A DNA stretch of 57,570 nt, from positions 1 to 57,570 of the forward strand of contig JAHZJB010000097.1 of assembly GCA_022601135.1 (NCBI GenBank). The letters are read 5' to 3'. Both the position numbers and the translations under genes were made by a program. Source of the DNA: Actinomycetes bacterium. GTDB taxonomy: Bacteria; Actinomycetota; Actinomycetes; Mycobacteriales; Mycobacteriaceae. This document shows, in pieces, positions 8,298-16,331 of this stretch (positions are counted from its first letter, which is position 1; the number at the start of each line of letters is the position of its first letter). Below the pieces are notes generated by a model. It worked only from the letters and a program-made list of their open reading frames with translations, was not told the DNA's origin and did not search any database.

Positions 8298-10301
8298 TCA
8301 GGCGTCGCCGCGTGCCATCGACAAGGCCCTTCGGCCGAACGTGCAGTCGACTTGATCGGACAGACGGGCCAGCGCGTCCATTCCCTGCGGATCCCCGAGT
8401 TGAACCGCGTCAGCCGCGGCTCGTAGCGCGATGGCGCTTTGGGAGCCGCGTTCGGCGGCCTCGACCGCATCCCGGGCCGCGGCGACCGCTCCGTGGGTGT
8501 CGGATTGCGACGCCCTTGTCCATGCTCGAGCCAGCTCCAGCTCCGGGGCGAACAGCATCGATTTCAGTCCGTGCCGGGATTCTGCGCGGCCCAACGCTTT
8601 TCCCGCCTCGACCGAGTCGCCGAGGCGGCCGAGGGCCTGCGCGAGCAGCATCCAGGCCAAGGGGCCCCACGAATACCCGGTCGGAGCAAGTACGTGTGCG
8701 GCGGCCCGCAGCAGCGTCACCGCGGAGTGCAGATCGCCGGTGACGATCAACACGTCCGCCACCAGCACCTCGCCAATCGAACGTCCCGGTTGCTGTCGTT
8801 GGGCGAAGTCGGTGAGTCGCCGTGCCAACCCGAGTGCCCGCTCCGGCTCACCCGTCATTACCAGGGCCGTTGTCTGACCGAATCCGCTGGTGAACCGCAG
8901 CAATCCGGGGTGCCCGGCGGACAGAGCCCGGTCAGCGAGCGCATCGACGTCACCGAAACGACCCATCCGCGCCGAACTCAGCGCGGCAGCCGATGCCGCC
9001 CATCCGATCGCCGTGTCGTCGACAATCGGAGATCGCAGCACCTCGTCGGTGATCTCCCCGGCTCGCGTGAGGTTCCCGGCGTTCATTGCGAAGGTGGCGT
9101 CCAGCGCATCCAGCGAGGTCAGCGCCTCGGGGGAGGACAGCTTGCCTCGGGTGGCATACAGGAACGCCGTCGCACGCTGGGGTTCGGAGAGCATCCAGAA
9201 CTGGTTGGCCGCCGTGAGCAGCGCCCATGCCAGCAGTTGGTGTTCGGTCAACGTTGCGGGATCGATCTCGGCAAGTACCTCGTCGGCCTCTCGGCCGCGA
9301 CCCTGCCAGGCCAGCGCGTAGCCGACCACGAGGCGGGTGGCCAGATCCGGTTCCCGCGCGAGCGCGGCCTGCCCGAGTCGTTCGCTGAGCTCAAGATCGC
9401 CCAGCCGCAGTGCCTCCTGCGCGGCGGAGCGGACATCGGCCGTCGGCTGTGGACGGTCGCTGTCGATTGCGAGTACAGCGCGGCGCAGCCGTCCGATGAC
9501 ACCGTCACCGTCCGAGGCCGGGAGCTGGCCGACCAGCGCGGTGCGCAGCCGGCGCAGTTCCGGGCCGCCGAGCGCCTGCCGGATTGAGTCCACGAACAAC
9601 GGATGCGCCGGACTCAGTCCGTCGTCCGTGGTGACGACGGCCCCGCAGCGCATGGCTTGTTGGACGGCCTCGGACCCGGCCAGCGCCGCCGCGACCGAAC
9701 CGGGTAAGGGGTCGGAGACGGCCAGGAACTCCAGCACCCGCAGGGCTGCGGCGGGCAGGGTCTCAACGAACTCGTCGACCTGCGCCAGCAGTCGGCTGTC
9801 GTCATGGCCGGGTGGTTCGAGGTCGATCCGGGTCACGAGTCCGTCCTGCCACAGCGCTGAAATCTCGGGGGCTAGCCGAGCCCGGCCGACGGTGGCGGTG
9901 ATCAGCATCCGAACCCTGCGGCTGACCGCCAGCTGGTACACGAGCGCGGCCGACAGCGCATCCAGCAGGTGCGCGTCGTCGATGATCAGCAGCCGACCGT
10001 CGCCGATGGTGTCCCGGGCGGACCGTAGAACCGCGGCGGTCTTGCCGGTCTCGGGCACGTCCAGCAGGCGCTCGAACGCGGCGAACGGGATCGCGGACCC
10101 CGACGTCGTCGCGCGCACCCAGTCCACCCTGGGGAAAGCCGGGCCCAGCAGATCGGCTGCCTCGCGCAGCAACGTTGTCTTGCCGACTCCCGCAGACCCG
10201 ATCAACACCGCGCCGCCGCGAGTCCGCACTCCCAGCTCGAGCTGGGCGAACGCGGGGTCGCGGGCCGCGGTCACCCAGTGGACAGGCATGGGCTCGGGCA
10301 C
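8298..10301 (-). CDS. AAA/STAND-type ATPase with helical repeat C-terminus (Rv1204c-like)
   Basis: 667 residues. An N-terminal P-loop domain has Walker A GSAGVGKTTLL (about residues 36-46) and Walker B LLIIDDAHLLD (about 103-113). The remainder is alanine-rich helical repeat resembling TPR arrays, as in MalT/LuxR-type signalling ATPases. Those regulators usually end in a LuxR helix-turn-helix, and I see none here: the C-terminus stops at RRALSMARGDA. It may act as a switch or scaffold and not as a DNA-binding regulator. The start is GTG 10301, or ATG 10289 in the same frame. Its downstream neighbour is the EspC-like gene. Confidence 0.87.
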   Translation of the reverse strand: MPEPMPVHWVTAARDPAFAQLELGVRTRGGAVLIGSAGVGKTTLLREAADLLGPAFPRVDWVRATTSGSAIPFAAFERLLDVPETGKTAAVLRSARDTIGDGRLLIIDDAHLLDALSAALVYQLAVSRRVRMLITATVGRARLAPEISALWQDGLVTRIDLEPPGHDDSRLLAQVDEFVETLPAAALRVLEFLAVSDPLPGSVAAALAGSEAVQQAMRCGAVVTTDDGLSPAHPLFVDSIRQALGGPELRRLRTALVGQLPASDGDGVIGRLRRAVLAIDSDRPQPTADVRSAAQEALRLGDLELSERLGQAALAREPDLATRLVVGYALAWQGRGREADEVLAEIDPATLTEHQLLAWALLTAANQFWMLSEPQRATAFLYATRGKLSSPEALTSLDALDATFAMNAGNLTRAGEITDEVLRSPIVDDTAIGWAASAAALSSARMGRFGDVDALADRALSAGHPGLLRFTSGFGQTTALVMTGEPERALGLARRLTDFAQRQQPGRSIGEVLVADVLIVTGDLHSAVTLLRAAAHVLAPTGYSWGPLAWMLLAQALGRLGDSVEAGKALGRAESRHGLKSMLFAPELELARAWTRASQSDTHGAVAAARDAVEAAERGSQSAIALRAAADAVQLGDPQGMDALARLSDQVDCTFGRRALSMARGDA

Positions 10302-10340
10302 CGACTCAGCCTAATCGTGCCGATGGCTACCTTTGAGTTC

Positions 10341-10901
10341 ATGTCCCGAGAACCCGAACCTGACTGGGCCGTCTGCGTCTACTGCGCCTCGGGTCCGATG
10401 CATCCCGAGTTACTGGACCTGGCACGCCGGATCGGGCAGGCCCTTGCCCACCGGGGCTGGACGCTGGTATCCGGTGGCGGCAATGTCTCGGCGATGGGCG
10501 CCATGGCACGCGCGGCGAGGGCCGACGGCGGGTACACCGTCGGGGTGATACCCAAGGCGCTCGTACACCGAGAGGTCGCTGACATCGAGGCCGACGAGCT
10601 CGTCGTCACCGACACCATGCGCGAACGCAAACAGGTGATGGAAGACCGCGCCAACGCCTTCATTGCGCTGCCCGGGGGTATCGGCACGCTCGAGGAATTC
10701 TTCGAGGCCTGGACCGCGGGCTACTTGGGCATGCATTCGAAGCCGATAGTGATGCTCGACCCGTTCGGGCACTACCGGGGGTTGCTGGACTGGCTGCGCG
10801 GGCTGGTCGACAGCGGTTACGTTGCCAAAGGCGCGCTTGCGCGACTGGTCGTCGTCAGCGACGTTGATGCCGCGCTGTCCGCGTGCGCACCCGTCGATTG
10901 A
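10341..10901 (+). CDS. LOG-family phosphoribohydrolase (cytokinin-activating type)
   Basis: Lysine-decarboxylase-like Rossmann protein of the LOG family, which releases free bases from nucleoside 5'-monophosphates such as cytokinin ribotides. The diagnostic pieces are SGGGNVSAMG, the ERKQ segment and PGGIGTLEEFFE. The M. tuberculosis counterpart Rv1205 is the cytokinin-producing LOG enzyme known to accumulate when proteasomal degradation fails. I start at ATG 10341 (186 residues, MSREPEPDW); ATG 10323 is possible. The upstream region overlaps the divergent ATPase start. Confidence 0.92.
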   Translation: MSREPEPDWAVCVYCASGPMHPELLDLARRIGQALAHRGWTLVSGGGNVSAMGAMARAARADGGYTVGVIPKALVHREVADIEADELVVTDTMRERKQVMEDRANAFIALPGGIGTLEEFFEAWTAGYLGMHSKPIVMLDPFGHYRGLLDWLRGLVDSGYVAKGALARLVVVSDVDAALSACAPVD

Positions 10902-11012
10902 CCGGGGTCTAGGGTGGCCCACAGATCGACACCGCAGAACGACGCTGTCCGATGACCGACGAGAGATTCCGGGTGGGTATGCCACCGGCCCGAGGGTAAA
11001 GGGAGAACCGAT

Positions 11013-12812
11013 ATGGCGGAGAAGTCCGAAACCCGCGGCAGTGTTGGGCTGTTCGACATCGCCGGGCAGGTGCCCGGCCTGCTGATGGATGCCCCGACGA
11101 TCCTGCGCGGCGTCGCCACCGGGTTTCTTGCCCGGCCGTCGGCAAAGACGTCCATCGGCAAGGTCTTCCAGGAGCGCGCGGCCCGATACTCGGACAAGGT
11201 GTTCCTGAAGTTCGAGGACCGTGCAATCACCTACGGCGAAGCCAACGAGACGGTGAACCGCTATGCGGCCGTGCTGGCCGCCAGGGGTGTCGGGCCCGGT
11301 GACGTCGTCGGCATCATGCTGCGCAACTCGCCGGAACCAGTGCTGCTCATGCTGGCGGCGGTGAAGTGCGGCGCGATCTCGGGAATGCTGAACTACAACC
11401 AACGGGATGCTGTCCTCGCCCACAGCCTCGGACTGCTGTCCGCCTCGGTCGTCGTAGCCGACACCGAGTTCGTCGAGGCCATCACCGAGTCCGGCGCCGA
11501 CACTGACGGTTTGATGACCCTCGAGGAGCTCACCCGGCTCGCGGCGACCGCGCCCACCACGAATCCGGCGACCGCCTCGGCGGTGCTCGCCAAGGACAAG
11601 GCGTTCTACATCTTCACTTCCGGTACCACCGGGATGCCCAAGGCCAGCGTGATGACCCACTATCGATGGTTGCGGGCCCTGGCCGGGTTTGGTGGCCTCG
11701 GCCTGAGACTGAACAGTCGCGACACGCTGTACTGCTGCCTTCCGCTTTACCACAACAACGCACTGACGGTGGCGCTGTCGTCGGTGCTGAATTCCGGCGC
11801 CACGCTGGCGCTGGGTAAGTCGTTCTCGGCGTCGAGATTCTGGGACGACATCATCCGCCACGACGCGACCGCGTTCGTCTACATCGGCGAGGTCTGCACG
11901 TACCTGCTCGCGCAGCCGGCCAAGGACACCGACCGTAAGCACAAGGTCCGGGTGATCTGTGGCAACGGGCTGCGGCCGGCGATATGGGACGATTTCACCG
12001 ATCGGTTCGGCATTGACCGGGTCTGTGAGTTCTATGGCGCCAGTGAAGGCAACACCGCATTCGTCAACGTTCTGAACGTGTCGAAGTCGACTGGCATCTG
12101 TCCGACCCCGGTGGCATTCGTCGAATACGACGAGTCCGGCGAGCCGGTGCGCGACAAGGACGGCCGGGTCCGCAAGGTCAAGAACGGTGAGCCGGGTCTG
12201 CTGTTGTCCAAGGTCAGCAGCTTCCAGCCGTTCGACGGCTACACCGACAAGAAGGCTTCGGAGAAGAAGTTGGTTCGTGACGCTTTCAAGGAGGGTGACG
12301 CATGGTTCAACACCGGCGACTTGATGCGTTCGCAGGGCTTCGGCCACGCGGCGTTCACCGACCGATTGGGCGACACCTTCCGGTGGAAGGGTGAGAACGT
12401 CGCCACCACCGAGGTTGAGGCGGCGGTGGCCCGAGACCCGCAGGTCGAGGAGTGCACTGTGTACGGGGTCGAGGTTCCGCACACCGGCGGTAAGGCGGGC
12501 ATGGTGGCGATCCAACTCAAGGAAGGCCAGGAGTTCGACGGCAAGGCTTTGGCCACGGCGGTCTACGCCAAGCTGCCCGGCTACGCGGTCCCGCTGTTCG
12601 TCCGGCTCGTCGACGAGATCGCGCACACCTCGACGATGAAGAGCCAAAAGGGCGACTTGCGCAAACAGGGTTACGGCGCCGGCAGCAGTGGCGCTGACGA
12701 CGAGGTCACGATCGAGGACCCGATCTATGTCTTGTCCGGCAAGAGCGAAGGCTACGTGCCGTTCTACGACGATTACCCCGGCGAGGTGGCGGCCGGAAAG
12801 AAGCCCAAGTAG
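11013..12812 (+). CDS. fadD6: Very-long-chain type acyl-CoA synthetase FadD6
   Basis: Fatty acid transport protein/FATP-type acyl-CoA synthetase of 599 residues, thought to activate and help import fatty acids. The AMP-binding motif IFTSGTTGMPKAS begins near residue 199, and FYGASEGNTAF and FRWKGENVATTEVE are typical FATP segments. A hydrophobic N-terminal stretch (GLFDIAGQVPGLLMDAP) could contact the membrane. The ATG follows GGGAGAA by 5 nt. It is separated from folP2 by an 86-bp gap with its own promoter-like element, so it is probably its own transcription unit. Matches Rv1206. Confidence 0.95.
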   Translation: MAEKSETRGSVGLFDIAGQVPGLLMDAPTILRGVATGFLARPSAKTSIGKVFQERAARYSDKVFLKFEDRAITYGEANETVNRYAAVLAARGVGPGDVVGIMLRNSPEPVLLMLAAVKCGAISGMLNYNQRDAVLAHSLGLLSASVVVADTEFVEAITESGADTDGLMTLEELTRLAATAPTTNPATASAVLAKDKAFYIFTSGTTGMPKASVMTHYRWLRALAGFGGLGLRLNSRDTLYCCLPLYHNNALTVALSSVLNSGATLALGKSFSASRFWDDIIRHDATAFVYIGEVCTYLLAQPAKDTDRKHKVRVICGNGLRPAIWDDFTDRFGIDRVCEFYGASEGNTAFVNVLNVSKSTGICPTPVAFVEYDESGEPVRDKDGRVRKVKNGEPGLLLSKVSSFQPFDGYTDKKASEKKLVRDAFKEGDAWFNTGDLMRSQGFGHAAFTDRLGDTFRWKGENVATTEVEAAVARDPQVEECTVYGVEVPHTGGKAGMVAIQLKEGQEFDGKALATAVYAKLPGYAVPLFVRLVDEIAHTSTMKSQKGDLRKQGYGAGSSGADDEVTIEDPIYVLSGKSEGYVPFYDDYPGEVAAGKKPK

Positions 12813-12831
12813 CGAATCCGACCTGCAGACC

Positions 12832-12859
12832 TGCGGTAAGCGCCGTGCGGTGAGCGCCG
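12832..12859. repeat. 14-nt tandem repeat between fadD6 and folP2
   Basis: TGCGGTAAGCGCCG and TGCGGTGAGCGCCG follow each other directly with a single difference. The role is unknown. Confidence 0.8.
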
Positions 12860-12885
12860 GAAAACACGCTGAACCCGCAGGCCCG

Positions 12886-12898
12886 TAGCCTTGGGAGC
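12886..12898 (+). promoter_or_regulatory. Leaderless -10 element of folP2
   Basis: TAGCCT (12886-12891) is followed by 7 nt and the GTG start at 12899. There is no Shine-Dalgarno sequence. Confidence 0.5.
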
Positions 12899-13774
12899 GT
12901 GCAGTCGACGTTTCTGGGGCGCCCGGTGGCCGGGGATCGAGCGCTGATCATGGCGATCGTGAACCGTACGCCGGACTCGTTCTACGACCGGGGTGCGACT
13001 TTCACCGACGAGGCTGCCAAGGCGGCAGCCCACCGGGTGATCGGCGAGGGCGCCGACATCCTCGACGTCGGGGGCGTCAAAGCGGGTCCGGGGAGCAGGG
13101 TGGACGTCGTCGAGGAGATTGCCCGCGTCGTGCCCTTCGTCGAGTGGCTCCGCGACACCTTTCCCGACCAGTTGATCAGCGTTGACACCTGGCGGGCCGA
13201 GGTGGCCAGACCGGCCTGCGCCGCCGGGGCGGACCTGATCAACGACACGTGGAGCGGAGCCGATCCGGACCTTCCGTCGATCGCCGCCGAGTTCGGCGCC
13301 GGATTCGTGTGCTCGCACACCGGCGGCGCGACGCCGCGTACCCGGCCGTTTCGAGTGAACTACGGCATCTCTGAGCGCGGGGTGGTCGATGACGTCGTCG
13401 CCGAGGTGACCGCTGCCGCGGAGCGCGCGGTAGCCCTCGGTGTGCGGCGGGACGGCATCGTGGTCGATCCGACACATGATTTCGGCAAGAACACCTATCA
13501 CGGTCTTAGTTTGTTGCGCCACGTAGAAGACCTTGTAAAAACTGGATGGCCGGTCCTTATGGCACTCAGCAACAAAGATTTCGTCGGGGAGACTCTGGGT
13601 GTGGACCTGACCGACCGCCTGGAGGGCACGCTGGCGGCCACCGCGGTGGCAGCGGCCGGCGGAGCCGCGATGTTCCGAGTGCATGAGGTGGGGCCGACAC
13701 GACGAGTACTCGAAATGGTCGCGTCGATCCGGGGCGTACGGCCGCCGACGCGCACGGTGAGGGGACTGGCATGA
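12899..13774 (+). CDS. folP2: Dihydropteroate synthase paralogue FolP2
   Basis: 291-residue TIM-barrel protein of the dihydropteroate synthase family. IMAIVNRTPDSFYDRG is the first pterin/pyrophosphate loop, DILDVGGVKAGPG the second, and INDTWSG and VDPTHDFGKNTYH follow in order. The M. tuberculosis paralogue FolP2 has been reported to lack dihydropteroate synthase activity, and its position beside gpgS suggests a role linked to glycosyl-phosphoglycerate metabolism; that is inference. The start is GTG 12899. The stop overlaps the gpgS ATG by four bases, indicating translational coupling. Confidence 0.94.
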   Translation: MQSTFLGRPVAGDRALIMAIVNRTPDSFYDRGATFTDEAAKAAAHRVIGEGADILDVGGVKAGPGSRVDVVEEIARVVPFVEWLRDTFPDQLISVDTWRAEVARPACAAGADLINDTWSGADPDLPSIAAEFGAGFVCSHTGGATPRTRPFRVNYGISERGVVDDVVAEVTAAAERAVALGVRRDGIVVDPTHDFGKNTYHGLSLLRHVEDLVKTGWPVLMALSNKDFVGETLGVDLTDRLEGTLAATAVAAAGGAAMFRVHEVGPTRRVLEMVASIRGVRPPTRTVRGLA

Positions 13775-14730
13775 CTGTGTTATCCGATCGGATCACCGAA
13801 CTGGCCTTGCAAGCAGTGGCCGAACATCGTTGGTTGAGCGACCACAGCTGGAACCGCCCGCACTGGACGGTCGCCGAGCTGGAGGCGGCCAAGGCTGGTC
13901 GCACCGTGTCTGTGGTGCTGCCGGCCTTGAACGAGGAGGACACGGTCGCCGGCGTCATCGAAACCATTGCGCCGCTACTCGGTGGGCTGGTCGACGAGCT
14001 GGTGGTGCTCGATTCCGGCTCTACCGACGACACCGAGATCCGAGCCCTCGCGGCCGGGGCGCGGGTGATCAGCCGCGAGGCCGCGCTGCCCGAGGTTGCG
14101 CCGCAGCCCGGTAAGGGCGAGGTGTTATGGCGGTCGTTGGCTGCCACCATCGGTGACCTGGTTGTCTTCGTCGACTCTGACCTGCTCGATCCCGACCCGA
14201 TGTTCGTGCCCAAATTGCTGGGTCCGCTGCTGACCACCGAGGGTGTCCACCTGGTGAAGGGCTTCTATCGTCGGCCCCTGAAGGTCAGCGGGAGCGAGGA
14301 CGCCAATGGTGGTGGCCGGGTTACCGAGCTGGTGGCCCGGCCGCTGCTGGCGGCCCTGCGGCCCGAGTTGATGTGTCTCTATCAGCCGCTCGGAGGGGAG
14401 TACGCCGGTACCCGCGAGTTGCTGACCGCCCTGCCGTTCGCCCCGGGTTACGGCGTCGAGATCGGTCTGTTGATCGACGCCTACGACCGGCTAGGTCTCG
14501 AGGGTCTTGCCCAGGTGAACCTCGGGGTGCGCACACATCGCAACCGGCCGCTGACGGAGTTGGCAGCGATGAGCAGGCAGGTCATCGCCACCTTGTTGAC
14601 TCGCTGCGGCGTCCCCGATTCCGGTATCGGCCTTACGCAGTTCTTCGCCGACGGCGAGGACTATTCTCCGCGTACCTCCACGGTTTCGCTTCAGGATCGC
14701 CCGCCCATGCTGACGCTGCGTCCACGCTGA
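13771..14730 (+). CDS. gpgS: Glucosyl-3-phosphoglycerate synthase
   Basis: GT81 retaining glycosyltransferase that makes glucosyl-3-phosphoglycerate from a nucleotide-activated glucose donor and 3-phosphoglycerate, the first step of methylglucose lipopolysaccharide synthesis. Of 319 residues, VVLPALNEEDTVAGV begins the GT-A fold, VFVDSDLLDPDP holds the metal-binding DxD equivalent, and KGFYRRPL and YGVEIGLLIDAY follow. The ATG lies inside the folP2 stop (ATGA overlap). Orthologue of Rv1208. Confidence 0.96.
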   Translation: MTVLSDRITELALQAVAEHRWLSDHSWNRPHWTVAELEAAKAGRTVSVVLPALNEEDTVAGVIETIAPLLGGLVDELVVLDSGSTDDTEIRALAAGARVISREAALPEVAPQPGKGEVLWRSLAATIGDLVVFVDSDLLDPDPMFVPKLLGPLLTTEGVHLVKGFYRRPLKVSGSEDANGGGRVTELVARPLLAALRPELMCLYQPLGGEYAGTRELLTALPFAPGYGVEIGLLIDAYDRLGLEGLAQVNLGVRTHRNRPLTELAAMSRQVIATLLTRCGVPDSGIGLTQFFADGEDYSPRTSTVSLQDRPPMLTLRPR

Positions 14731-14851
14731 ACCTGGCCTCCCGCGGAACAGGTATTTCGCCGACGGAAGTCGGGGGCGGCGGCCGGTGGGAAAACGCCGG
14801 TTCGGCAGCCGAGTGTTCGGTGTTGTCACCGTCATGGGGCACTATCGAGGC

Positions 14852-15220
14852 GTGACCCTCGTTCTGCTCTACCTCGTGGTCCTCGTGTTGGTCGGTGTCG
14901 TCTTGTTCGCTGTCGGCAGCGTGCTGTTCGGCCGCGGTGAAGTGCTGCCGGCGCTGCCCCGCGCCACCACGGCGACTGTGCTGCCCGCCTCGGGCGTCAC
15001 CGGCGCCGACATCGATGCGGTCAAGTTCACCCAGACGCTGCGCGGATACAAGACCAGCGAGGTCGACTGGGTCCTCGACAGGCTCGGCCAGGAACTCGAC
15101 CTGCTTCGCGGTGAACTCGCTGCGGTACGCGGCGCCGGCGGACTGGCCGAACCTCCGCTCCACGAATCAGCGCATGGCGCGCATGCGCTGCCGGCGGACG
15201 ACGTATGGGACGACTCGTGA
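14852..15220 (+). CDS. Small membrane protein with DivIVA-like motif (Rv1209-like)
   Basis: 122 residues from GTG 14852, which has CGAGG upstream; ATG 14834 in frame is less likely. One N-terminal transmembrane helix (TLVLLYLVVLVLVGVVLFAV) is followed by a linker and then KFTQTLRGYKTSEVDWVLDRL, the short segment found in DivIVA/Wag31-type proteins, and a coil-forming stretch. The tail is rich in His and Asp. A membrane-tethered DivIVA-like segment suggests a role near the cell pole or septum, by analogy only. The stop overlaps the tagA ATG. Confidence 0.85.
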   Translation: MTLVLLYLVVLVLVGVVLFAVGSVLFGRGEVLPALPRATTATVLPASGVTGADIDAVKFTQTLRGYKTSEVDWVLDRLGQELDLLRGELAAVRGAGGLAEPPLHESAHGAHALPADDVWDDS

Positions 15221-15825
15221 TGACTGCCGCCACCGGCAATCGGATTCGCTGCGGTTGGATCGACCAATCGCGTTTATCGCCAGGCGATTTCGAACTGTAC
15301 CGCGATTATCACGACAACGAGTGGGGACGCCCGCTGCGGGGTTCAGTGGCGCTGTTCGAGCGGGTGAGTCTCGAGGCGTTTCAGAGTGGGCTGTCGTGGC
15401 TGATCATCCTGCGCAAGCGGGACAACTTCCGCACCGCGTTCGACGGGTTCGACGTCGAGCGGGTCGCGCAGTATTCCGCGCGTGATGTCGAGCGCCTGAT
15501 GGCGGATGCCGGAATCGTGCGCAACCGGCCCAAGATCGAGGCGACCATTTCCAATGCCCGGATCGTCGCCGACCTGGCCGACGAGGGGGTCGACTTCGGG
15601 GAACTGCTGTGGTCATTTGCCCCGGAGGATCGGCTTACCCGTGCCAGGCCGGCCGATTTGTCGCAGCTGGCGCCGGTGACCCCAGAATCCACGGCAATGG
15701 CCAAGGAGCTCAAGGGTCGCGGGTTTCGATTCGTCGGCCCTACGACGGCATACGCGTTGATGCAGGCCACCGGAATGGTCGATGATCACGTCGCCAACTG
15801 CTGGGTTCCGCGCACGTTCGGGTAA
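15220..15825 (+). CDS. tagA: DNA-3-methyladenine glycosylase I
   Basis: Base-excision repair enzyme that removes 3-methyladenine from alkylated DNA. In 201 residues the zinc site of the Tag family is complete: Cys in IRCGW, His in YHDNEWG, and the C-terminal HVANC (His-x3-Cys). The helix-hairpin region around FQSGLSWLIILRKRDNFR matches the family. I choose ATG 15220, whose first base is the last base of the preceding stop, giving tight coupling; ATG 15205 is an alternative. Orthologue of Rv1210. Confidence 0.95.
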   Translation: MTAATGNRIRCGWIDQSRLSPGDFELYRDYHDNEWGRPLRGSVALFERVSLEAFQSGLSWLIILRKRDNFRTAFDGFDVERVAQYSARDVERLMADAGIVRNRPKIEATISNARIVADLADEGVDFGELLWSFAPEDRLTRARPADLSQLAPVTPESTAMAKELKGRGFRFVGPTTAYALMQATGMVDDHVANCWVPRTFG

Positions 15826-15953
15826 CGCCGTCAGTCCAAAACGGCGGGGGGTCGTGGCGAACCGATGCCCCCGACGTGCGGCGAAACCGGCAATCCGGGC
15901 TGCCGTCTGAGTGGCCTTTACCCGGGCCATTGCACACGCGGTGGCTCGGATAG

Positions 15954-15978
15954 GGAACAATGGAGTCCTGTAGCAGTT
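15954..15978 (+). promoter_or_regulatory. Candidate ECF-sigma promoter upstream of the DUF3117 gene
   Basis: GGAAC (15954-15958, preceded by GG) is separated by 17 nt from GTT (15976-15978). This fits the mycobacterial SigH/SigE-type consensus GGAAC-N16-18-GTT. It would leave a leader of about 95 nt before the ATG at 16080. Confidence 0.45.
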
Positions 15979-16079
15979 CAAAGCCGGGTGCTGTCTGTGT
16001 TCCTCGCAGAGTTGGGCAGGCCCGGCTCGTACCGAACGACCGGGCCCTGACGGGCACGCCCATGCGGAGGGAGCACTCG

Positions 16080-16247
16080 ATGGCGGCGATGAAGCCCCGG
16101 ACCGGAGACGGTCCACTGGAAGCAACCAAGGAGGGGCGCGGCATCGTGATGCGGGTACCACTGGAAGGTGGTGGCCGTCTTGTTGTCGAACTCACACCGG
16201 ACGAAGTCGCGGCGCTGGGCGACGAACTCAAAGCCGTCACAAGTTAG
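16080..16247 (+). CDS. Small conserved DUF3117 protein (Rv1211-like)
   Basis: 55 residues from ATG 16080, with GGAGGG 8 nt upstream. The whole product (MAAMKPRTGDGPLEAT... to ...ELKAVTS) is nearly the same as the corresponding part of Rv1211 as I remember it, an exceptional level of conservation for so short a protein. It is charged, soluble and predicted to form a small beta unit followed by a helix. No enzymatic motif is visible and the function is unknown. Upstream in-frame sequence lacks conservation signals and is treated as leader. Confidence 0.9.
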   Translation: MAAMKPRTGDGPLEATKEGRGIVMRVPLEGGGRLVVELTPDEVAALGDELKAVTS

Positions 16248-16287
16248 GGATTGCGGCTCGACGGGGCGCGGCCATCGACACCGGTCG

Positions 16288-16331
16288 GAGCTGTCCGCTA
16301 CCCAGCGACGAGCTGTCCGCTACCCGGCGAC
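16288..16331. repeat. 22-nt tandem duplication across the glgA stop codon
   Basis: GAGCTGTCCGCTACCCAGCGAC (16288-16309) is followed directly by a copy with one change (16310-16331). The second copy contains the glgA stop codon (16320-16322), so an identical stop triplet also stands 22 bp beyond it. Confidence 0.9.

Noticed and set aside
10410..12647. Minus-strand open frame of 745 codons
   Set aside because: It is antisense to fadD6 over nearly all of that gene. High G+C creates long frames in the other strand; it has no domain, start signal or codon pattern of its own.
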